NCBI GenBank assembly: GCA_964030475.1
Contig: CAXIPT010000026.1
Coordinates: forward strand, 127,538-191,537
Length of the DNA stretch: 64,000 bases
Origin: Tethya wilhelma
Taxonomy: Eukaryota; Porifera; Demospongiae; Tethyida; Tethyidae
Direction of reading: 5' to 3'
Numbering within the stretch: the stretch's first letter is position 1; each line of letters starts with the position of its first letter. A program made the translations under genes and the position numbers. This document shows positions 57,063 to 64,000 of this stretch, piece after piece. A model generated the notes under the pieces. It was not told the origin of the DNA. It ran no database searches and saw only the letters and a program-made list of their open reading frames with translations.

Positions 57063-58019
57063 TTTTTTTTAATTCCTCAAAGGCTTTTTGCTGACTCCGG
57101 CCCCACTTCCAGAGGCTGCTCTTCCGAAGGAGCTTGTAGAGAGGGTTGAGTACGGTCGAGAGATTAGGCATAAACTTGTTATAGTAAGCGATCAGACCCA
57201 AATACGATTTCAGTTCCTGGACATTAGTAGGAGCAGGTGCATCTTGGATGCATGGCTTTCCTTTCTCCCCCAGAGGGTGGAGGCCTTCTGCATCAATCCT
57301 GTAGCCCAGATACTCGATGCTACTCTGAAGAAACTGACACTTGTTGAGCTTCAGGTGTAAGTTGGCCTCTTCCAACCTGCTCAAAACTGCTTCTAGGGAT
57401 TCGAGATTTGCCTTGTCAGATTCACGAGCAATCAATATATCATCGATTAAAACAACTACGCCCTCTATCCCCTTCAGTAACTTTTCCATTTCCCTCTGGA
57501 AAATTCCAGGTGCTGAGGCTACACCAAATGGCAACCGTCAATAGCGGGATAACCTTTATGGGTATTGATTACCACATACTGTTTTGATTGTTCATCGAGA
57601 GGGAGCTGCTGATAGGCTTGTCGAAGATCCAACTTGGTAAAACTCTTGCTACCTTGCAATTTTGCAAACAGATTCTCAACTTTCGGAATTGGATAGTTGT
57701 CCAATTTTGCAACTGGATTCACAGTTAACCGGAAATCGCCACATAGACGGAGACTCTGTCTGTCAGCTTTTAATACTGGTACAATCGGGGCAGCCCATTC
57801 GGCTGTCTCCACCGGTTCCAAAGTACCTTCTTCGACCAAATGGTCTAACTCCTCTTTAATCTTGGAGGTCAAGGCATATGGTACTGCTCTGGGACAGAAG
57901 TACTTAGGTGTGGCTGAGGGGTCTACGTGCAGCTTGGCTTCAAAATCACGCATCTTGCCCAACCCCGGTTGGAAAACTGGCTTATGCCAATCCAGCACCA
58001 CTTGTAGAGAACTCTTCAC
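57022..58019 (-). pseudogene. gypsy reverse transcriptase, frameshifted
   Basis: Part 1 (58019-57530) holds VVEEGTLEPVE-like palm entry: LDHLVEEGTLEPVETAEWAA, LCGDFRLTVNPVAKLDNYPI and LDLRQAYQQLPLDEQSKQYV. Part 2 (57534-57022) holds MPFGVASAPGIFQREMEKLL and the catalytic VVLIDDILIA box, then LNKCQFLQSSIEYLGYRIDA. A frame change near 57530, between THKGYPAID and the LPFGVASAP region, splits the enzyme. LIDDIL is an accepted variant of the YxDD motif. Confidence 0.9.
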
Positions 58020-58049
58020 AACAGTATGAATCTCTTGCCAGTCGAGCTT

Positions 58050-58503
58050 TACTGTAAAGCTCGACTGGCAAGAGATTCAATTCATCGTTGATCCCGCACA
58101 CTAGCCTGTCTCTTATCATGTCATTTAACGTTTCCCCAAACTTGCAGTGTTCCGACAGACTACGAAGTGACGCTATGAATTCCGCCACAGACTCACTCGG
58201 TTTCCTGACTCGACTATGGAACTTGAAGCGCTCCACTATAGCAGAGGGTGTGGGCTGAAAATGTCCTTTCAATGCAGCCGTCAAATCAGCGTATGTCTTG
58301 TCGCCTGGAGCCGTCGGAGCGACTAGACTTCGGAGTAGTGCGTAGGTAGAAGAGCCAATCGAGGATAGAAAAATGTCCCTTTTCTTTCCTGCATCTGCTA
58401 TGTCGTTAGCAGCGAAAAAAAAACCCCAGCCCTCTTCGTACACATGCCACTCTTCCTTCGCACTATCGAATTCTGATAAATTTCCAAAAGTAGCCATCTT
58501 CAT
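58050..58503 (-). pseudogene. gypsy gag, truncated
   Basis: Begins at MKMATFGNLSEFDSAKEEWH seven bases inside the 5' LTR. It includes ANDIADAGKKRDIFLSSIGS and FKFHSRVRKPSESVAEFIAS, ending RDRLVCGINDELN at a 53-bp palindrome (58027-58080). The zinc knuckle and protease expected next are absent, so the gag-pol junction has been deleted. Confidence 0.85.
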
Positions 58504-58509
58504 CGCCAA

Positions 58510-58690
58510 TGAAGTGTTATCCGCCGAGACACGTCGATACACTCACAACTATTATATTCTAAGTTTCATACGATCTTTGAATGACAAGTATTGCACAAAA
58601 ACTGAAGTTAAGAAGTACACACACCGGATATAAAAGATGACGTCATAATTACAATAATTAGAGACTAGTCTTGATAAACACAATACTACA
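58510..58690 (-). repeat. 5' LTR
   Basis: 181 bp. Differs from the 3' LTR at about six positions by direct reading. A primer-binding site candidate (TTGGCGATGAAG) follows immediately and overlaps the gag start; the matching tRNA was not identified. Confidence 0.9.
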
Positions 58691-58850
58691 CACGCGAATA
58701 ACTCTGCAAAAATTGAGCGCTTCGCACTAAAAGGCTTATTAAGCTACTATTTAGCTCAATCCCTTTCTAACAAGCCTAAAACCATTGCTAAGTTACCAAA
58801 CTAAAATATGCCAAACCTCCAATTTTCTCCTTCTTCTTCTTCTTCTATCA
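58691..58850. mobile_element. remainder of the X right arm
   Basis: Continues the arm interrupted at 54255 (CACGCGAATAACTCTGC...), reaches the CTT tract near 58835, then ends at a small palindrome CATACGTACGGTAGTACGTA. The rest of the arm is missing. Confidence 0.75.
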
Positions 58851-59099
58851 TACGTACGGTAGTACGTATAGTAGGAATGGGCCGACTGTCCCATAGACAC
58901 AATACAAAATATTTATCGCCATAAAAATCTAACAACACAAAGTAGAGGCTTCAAACTTGCTCAGAGGCTCTCCTTGACAGAAAACTAACTGCATGGAAGG
59001 CTTAAACTTTGCCAAAACCTTTCTGATTACTCGTAGAGAGAGAGCGTTTGCGGGAAGCCACACTAGTGCTCCTAACTTACTTCCTTCTAACTGACTTAC

Positions 59100-59277
59100 T
59101 TGAAAACGATTTCCAGAGAACCAGAAAGTGTTGAGCCAACTTTGACGCCACAAAGTAAGTTCTTTTCTTGGGTAGTACGTTCCTTTATACTCGTTTTCAT
59201 CGTAAATAGGCCTGAACAAAAACTAGAAAGCTTTAAAACTGTTAATAGTATAAATCCACGTACTTCAATGTAGCCAT
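59100..59277 (-). CDS. first exons of an unrecognised gene (candidate)
   Basis: A 14-nt exon 59277-59264 (MATLK) joins in phase, via donor GTACGT and acceptor TTGTTCAG, to exon 59212-59100. The second exon reads PIYDENEYKGTYYPRKELTL then WRQSWLNTFWFSGNRFQ and ends at a consensus GTAAGT. Two CACGTG boxes lie at 59314 and 59356, within 80 bp upstream. No further exon could be assigned before the X fragment on the left, so the gene is either very short or broken. Function unknown. Confidence 0.35.
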
Positions 59278-59299
59278 TTTCTTGTAGGTAGAGTTCAAA

Positions 59300-60560
59300 G
59301 GTCGCTCTCTATCCACGTGGCGTGAATATTAAAATGCATGCGCATTGTACTACTCCACGTGGTCATTGGTAAAGGTCGTCCAAGATTATGCTCGTTGTCG
59401 ACATGACCAGTTTGGACCGGTTTCACTGCCGTTTTGACAAGTTTGAGTGCTGGACCAGTTTTAACCAGTTCAGTGACCAGTTTTGGTGACTTTTCTTGAG
59501 AGTTGAAAGTGTCATTTTGAGAGTTCTTCTTCAGGCGTCCCTGATCCCTGATCCTGTCTTGTCTCTCACAACTGAGTTGAGATAAGTTCAAGTTTTGTTC
59601 AGAGCAAGTTAACAGTGACTCCCCTCCTGGTTGATTTGGGCACAGACCTATTGGTTACACTCAAGAAAGCACAGAAACTCACTTTGCAGAGCATTAAACA
59701 GGCTCAAGAAAAACATTTCGACTGCCAGACTGTTAACCCTGAGTACAAGTATTGTATTGCCGATCGAGTTATGATATAATTTTATCAAATTATGCCAAAT
59801 GAGAAGACTGAGAAAGATCACAAGTTGGCATAGCCGTACCATAACCCCTATCTGAAGTTCAGCTGATTGACTCAATTCCATGCCAACATAATTATGTTTG
59901 TTGCTTAAGAAAATGTTATCTGGAAAAATCTGATCGATGCATGTTAGCTTGGCCGATGTAACAATTAAGATCACCTCAAGAAAGACTCGGAAAGCTTTGC
60001 AGGATTATGAAACCAGTGATAACAAAATCTTTCTTCTCCTTGTAGTCCTGTCACAAGATCAATGAGCACAAGACAGCATAAATAATAATTGACACTTGTT
60101 TTCTGCTCCTTATATATTGTGTATTATGGATTCGGTTGATGTTTAATATTGATACAAGCGGTGTTTTGTTGCTAAAATAAACATAATGACATTTTGTGAC
60201 GTATTTTGTTGATACTCAGGTATCCGTTTGCATACTACCCCGTGTATTGTGCATTTTGCATTTACTTGCGTAATAGTACTACGTGGTCAGCTGTTATTAC
60301 AAGCCTAAGTAGCTCGCGCGTTATGCGCACTTAAAACTGTAAGGTTTCTGTTTACAACCAGTTGTACAACTGCTCTATTATAGGTTGTATATGCATTAGA
60401 TACATGTGTATATGATGTGATGTAGTAAAATTATACTGTGAATGTATAACTTTTCCTTCATATACTTTTTGTTGCCATTATACTCAACCATTGTCGAAAG
60501 TAAAATAGTATCTCATTCCTAAACTGTAAGTGTTCAAAAAAGTGAATGAGCAAGTATAGT
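59300..60560. other. no supported gene
   Basis: Open frames such as that on the minus strand at 59295-59591 contain repeated KLV.T.V phrases from a short local repeat (GACCAGTTT near 59405-59480) and are not supported. Confidence 0.4.
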
Positions 60561-61034
60561 AAAAATTTATAAAAATTAATGAGTGTAGGAATGGGCATTG
60601 CCATGAAATAAGGAATGTCACAATTTCGGCACTATCGGCACATGACTACTTCATTTTTTTATGCCCAATTTTAGTCTTCCAATGAAGTTGGCTATACCAA
60701 GTTGTAAGGAATGTCAAAATATTATGCATTACAATATGCATTATGATTTGAAGTATGAATCAGATCCATTGACAACTTCAGTTTCAGTGTCCATTGTAAA
60801 CTCAATAATAATATTATCAGTTGCAGCTTGACTCTAAGCCACTGTATACGTAATTGTAAATAAGAATGGTCCACTGAATCCAAGGCAATTGCAACACTTG
60901 GCAAATAGAAAAATTTTAAAAAGAAAAAAAATGAAGTAGTCATGTGACGATAGTGCCGAAATTGTGACATTCCTTGTTTCATTACTTTTTATGGCACTGC
61001 CCATTCCTACACTCATTAATTTTATAAATTTTTA
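60561..61034. mobile_element. foldback MITE V
   Basis: About 100-bp inverted ends: AAAAATTTATAAAAATTAAT, GGAATGTCACAATTTCGGCA and ATGACTACTTCATTTT on the left, with their complements on the right. The centre is about 270 bp. It abuts an X core fragment on the right. Confidence 0.8.
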
Positions 61035-61035
61035 T

Positions 61036-61720
61036 GTTATTTCAGCGTATCTCGAAGACTGTTCACTTTCAGAAGCTGATTCTTGAACAAACTTGTCTTC
61101 ACGTGCTTTTGGTATCGTGTGCTCGAGTCTGCCTAGATACAAGGCAAAAAGCGCTTCTCCATATGGCAGCCATTCATTTCTACATCATGCATAAATTCAT
61201 AAGCTACTTGAATGTCAAATTGACGACCCTTTTCCAGGTATACAAGGGTGCGTTATTTGGAATCTGAATATTCGCTGCCTGCCTGCTTTACCTGAAGATT
61301 TCTGGTTGTGCTGGACTCTCTGTAACCTTTCAGTCTTCAATATTTAGGAGGTGAATAGACTACTTTTGTTATGTGGTATTCATTATAAGATGTGCAAAGC
61401 AATTAAATTTTGGTAGATACAGCTCAGCCTCCTAAGATCACTTCAGTACTGATAGCCTGAGCATAGATTAGCAATAATCCATGCTGATAGTGTACAAGTT
61501 ACTACCATATACACACAAACTCAAATGTGATTCGTAAAATAAGAGTGTGTAAAGAATTATTCCTATGGGCAACATGAGGGACTCAACATGGAAAGAGAGT
61601 ACTACGTGCAGCCCACATAGGCTCAGACAGCCATTCCATCTTGTTTGCTTCTTTTTAAGATTTGGCCATTCCTATGTCTCATTATGTTTCCAATGTTTTT
61701 TTTACTGGTAATAATTTATA
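61036..61720. mobile_element. family X fragment (core and half MITE)
   Basis: Core from CTCGAAGACTGTTCACTTTC through GACGACCCTTTTCC and GTGCGTTATTTGG, then a linker, then one side of an X1-like MITE (about 61555-61715). The ATTCCCAGTA end is replaced by MITE V. Confidence 0.7.
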
Positions 61721-61730
61721 ATAATAAGAA

Positions 61731-62795
61731 AATTCCCAGTACGGTACATAGGAATGGCACGGATGGCCCATTAGCGCAATACAAAAATTCACTTGAATAA
61801 CTCTGCAAAAACTGAGCACTTGGCACTAAAACGCTTCTTAAGCTACTATTTAGCCTTTTCTCTTTCTATTGAGCCTAAAAACATAGCTTAAAACCATCGC
61901 TAAAGTAACAAACTAAAGTATGTCAAACCTCCAATTTTATCCATCTTCTTCTATCTTGGAACGACTTTTCTCAAAGACTGCTCACTTTCAGAAGCTGATT
62001 CTTGAAGGAATAAACTTGGTTTCTTTGTCTTCACGTGTTTTTTGTATCGGTTATTCGTCTCTCTAGCTGAGTCACTAGATACAAAACGAAAAGCGCCTTC
62101 TCCGTATGGCAGTCATTCATTTCTAGACTCATTAATAATTCATTAGCTACCTTGGAAATCAAGTTGACGACCCTTTTCTAGTTAGACAAGTGTGCGTTAT
62201 TTGGAATCCGAATATTCGCTGCCCTGCCTGTTTTACCTGAAGATTTCTGGTTTTGCTGAAGTCTCTGTAACCAGTTACCAGTACCTTTCAGTCTTCAATA
62301 GTATGAGGTGAATAGACTACTTTGTTACAAAGTTGTCATTATAAGAAGATGAGCAAAGCAGCTCCACTGAGCCTACTGAGATACAGGCTTCACCATGACT
62401 TTATACTGATAGCATAGATTATAACATAAGCTATAATATCCATTCTGATAGTGTACAAGTAACTACCATATACACACAAACTCAATTGTGATGTAGAATT
62501 ATGAAAAAATGAAAACAAACAAGTGAAAAAAACATTGGAAATGTAATGAGACATAGGAATGGCCAAATTGTTAAAAAGAAAGCAAACAAGATGGAATGGC
62601 TGTTTGAGTGTGTAAAGAATTATTCCTATGGGCAACATGAGGGACTCAACATGGGAAGAGAGTACTATATGCAGCCCACACAGGAATGATTCTGCACACA
62701 CTTAAACAGCCATTCCATCTTGTTTGCTTTCTTTTTTACGATTTGGCCATTCCTATGTCACATTACATTTCCAATGTTTTTTTTTACTTGTAAGA
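61731..62795. mobile_element. family X single arm with terminal MITE
   Basis: Begins ATTCCCAGTACGGTAC, runs through the core and linker, and ends with an intact foldback MITE (62515-62795). Same order as the arm 4758-5835. The GAA tract is reduced to CTTCTTC. Confidence 0.8.
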
Positions 62796-62979
62796 ATACA
62801 ATAAGAATAATAGTGGATTTTAATAAGATAAACTATTAGTTCCTACTATTAACTTTTGAATTTTAAATATGAGAGATTTGAATTTGTAAATTAAACAGCA
62901 TAATATATAGAAATGTTTAGACTTATTTTAAGGTTAAGAACTATAGTGTGTGGACATGGCCTTTGGATCCGGATGGGTC

Positions 62980-63062
62980 CACCTCCACCACCATTGCCAC
63001 CATTGCCATCACTGTCGCCGCGTTCCTGTCCCCGTCCCCGTCCCCTTCCCCTGTCCAGTCCT
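62980..63062. repeat. CCx/CCGTCC-rich low-complexity tract
   Basis: Imperfect CCACCATTGCCACCATTGCC followed by CCGTCCCCGTCCCC. The locally high GC contrasts with its AT-rich surroundings. Open frames here (Gly/Arg rich on the minus strand) are not supported as genes. Confidence 0.7.
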
Positions 63063-63103
63063 TCCTTAATTTTCATTTCATCAAGGATGATAGTCACGTA
63101 CCT

Positions 63104-63485
63104 TCAATTTTCAGGGATTGATTCTAAGTTTGCTTCCTCGATTAATTTTTGATGAACTTCTTTCTGATATCCAAGTTTTTGATCGAAGTAGTGCAGATAT
63201 TCTCTTAGAGTTATTTCACTAGGAAGTTGAATGAAACCACTTGTTCGAAGTGCACGATAAACAGAGCTCAAAAGTAGTTTTAGGTTAAGGTGCCATTTTA
63301 TCATAATTGAATGCCATCTGTTTTGGCAAGGATCACTGTTAGAAGCAGCCTTTAACTGCTCCTCCCAGAATAATCTATCTCAGGGTATGCTTTTCTTATC
63401 TTGTCGGCATTTTCTTCCATTATAGAAAGTAAATCTTTGTTAAAATCAGAATTGATAGTTTCACCATTTTGCAGAAATTCGAAAA
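63104..63485 (-). pseudogene. P-element-like transposase fragment
   Basis: On the minus strand: GETINSDFNKDLLSIMEENA, a frame change near 63365, then QLKAASNSDPCQNRWHSIMI and RTSGFIQLPSEITLREYLHY, ending NLESIPEN. The phrase LPSxxTLRxYxH, with a preceding RW..MI.W motif, characterises a P-type transposase region often attached to THAP domains. The 5' side is cut by a SINE at 63487. Both sides are broken, so this is a remnant. Confidence 0.7.
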
Positions 63486-63486
63486 T

Positions 63487-63765
63487 GCATACCCGGCCTG
63501 GTGGCTTGTTCACCATTGACTCTGACTCCCAACCCATGGGTAGGTGGTTCGAGTCCCTCCAGTGCCACAGGTATTTGTTTACCATTTTCCTTTCGAGCTC
63601 TGCCTAGGAGTTAACTCAGCTCTACCCCAAAAAATGAGGAGGTTAATTTCACTGCATCCTTCGGAGGGGATGATGTAAAGCGGTCGGTCCCGGGGGACCT
63701 GCGTTCATTAGCCCTAGGCTATTTGCAGGCCCTCGTTAGCCACAATTGTGGACATCGTCAGAGGG
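63487..63765 (+). mobile_element. tRNA-derived SINE
   Basis: An A-box-like GGCCTGGTGGCTTGTTCACC and a perfect B-box GGTTCGAGTCC about 50 bp later are spaced as in a tRNA. A non-tRNA tail follows with GGATGATGTAAAGCGGTCGG. No A-rich or simple-repeat end was noted. Pol III promoter inferred from the boxes. Confidence 0.6.
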
Positions 63766-63769
63766 AAAT

Positions 63770-64000
63770 CTGCTACATTGCTACAGCAGAGGCGTTTCGA
63801 GAGTTTGCAAGAGAGTACAGTTTTGTCCATGTCACGAGTAGTCCGAGGTTTCCACAAGCTAACAGAGAAGCTTAACGAGCAGTTAAAACTGTGAAACTAT
63901 TGCTAGAAAAGAATGCAGATCCTTACATGGCAATGCTTGTGTACCAAACCACTCCACTAGGGAATGGGTACAGCCATTCACAGCTTCTTATGGGAAGAAT
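63770..64000 (+). pseudogene. integrase fragment of another gypsy-like element, running off the window
   Basis: Reads TAEAFREFAREYSFVHVTSS, PRFPQANREA, a stop (TAA at about 63871), then RAVKTVKLLLEKNADPYMAM and TTPLGNGYSHSQLLMGR. This is the K02A2.6-type integrase core from the second to the third catalytic residue. The stop sits where the catalytic Glu is expected (usually GEAER). Confidence 0.75.

Larger units (their letters stand above)
54256..58690 (-). mobile_element. complete Ty3/gypsy retrotransposon (K02A2.6-like, probably Mag-type)
   Basis: Two 181-bp LTRs (54256-54436 and 58510-58690) with TG...CA ends differ at about six positions. The 5-bp target duplication CACGC occurs at 54251-54255 and 58691-58695. 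The polypurine tract AAAAAGGGAGGAA abuts the 3' LTR (54437-54449). Gag starts seven bases after the 5' LTR. Genes run gag, RT, RNase H, integrase on the minus strand. It carries a TTAA MITE in RNase H, a frameshift in RT and an internal deletion between gag and RT, so it is inactive. Insertion site: the X arm, reconstituted as AATATTCACGCGAATAAC when removed. Confidence 0.92.

Noticed and set aside
59295..59591. 98-codon minus-strand frame with KLVTELVKTGPAL
   Set aside because: Contains a local GACCAGTTT repeat and overlaps the E-box promoter region; no motif.
62891..63097. Gly/Arg-rich RGRGRGQERG frame
   Set aside because: Produced by a CCGTCCCC low-complexity tract; no supporting exon structure.

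Overview
This is a gene-poor, repeat-dense, AT-rich piece of animal nuclear genome. Coding is interrupted by short GT-AG introns of about 60-310 bp, with no operons or ribosome-binding sites. The protein families point to an early-branching metazoan, with a demosponge as my best guess: a TRAF MATH domain, HIRAN-like proteins, ZMYM1-type hAT transposases, a SWIM-finger MULE, a K02A2.6-type Ty3/gypsy element and P-element-like fragments. The species call is inference. Single N characters at 4319, 14994, 31271, 41932, 44771, 46542, 50357 and 51760, plus an 88-base gap at 32737-32824, mark a draft assembly. Several truncated features stop exactly at these Ns.

Layout. 168-1250 holds a decayed spliced gene. 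1629-3324 (-) is the best intact gene: three exons, a Myb-like N-terminus and a HIRAN-like C-terminus. Its paralogue lies at 40413-41495 (+). 3485-5835 is a large palindromic foldback element (family X), whose arms recur at 9001-10053, 19353-20216, 53285-54255/58691-58850 and 61036-62795. 6948-8998 and 16106-18615 are inverted copies of one 2-kb segment; each carries insertions that the other lacks, so empty sites are visible. 10693-14278 is a decayed multi-ORF gene with a SAP-like helix. 14990-15806 and 26345-30405 are arrays of one roughly 200-bp AT-rich satellite. 19096-24847 is a nested stack of TTAA-flanked elements, an X arm and a hAT transposon.

30687-37662 is a rearranged, partly palindromic MULE region. 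It has two transposase copies in opposite orientation and a second gene with an LPWRS motif. 37941-40310 is a truncated second hAT. 41750-49000 contains gene fragments (endonuclease tail, RPA-like protein, TRAF C-terminus) between copies of a 12-bp minisatellite. 50357-58690 contains a collapsed Ty3/gypsy contig and one complete gypsy element inserted in an X arm with a 5-bp target duplication. 59100-64000 holds a possible small gene, more foldback elements, a P-like transposase fragment, a tRNA-derived SINE and the start of another integrase.

Most genes here are selfish DNA. The plausible host genes are the two HIRAN-like genes, the RPA-like gene, the TRAF exon and two unrecognised spliced candidates (24896-25776 and 59100-59277). 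Six predicted start codons each have a CACGTG E-box within about 85 bp upstream.
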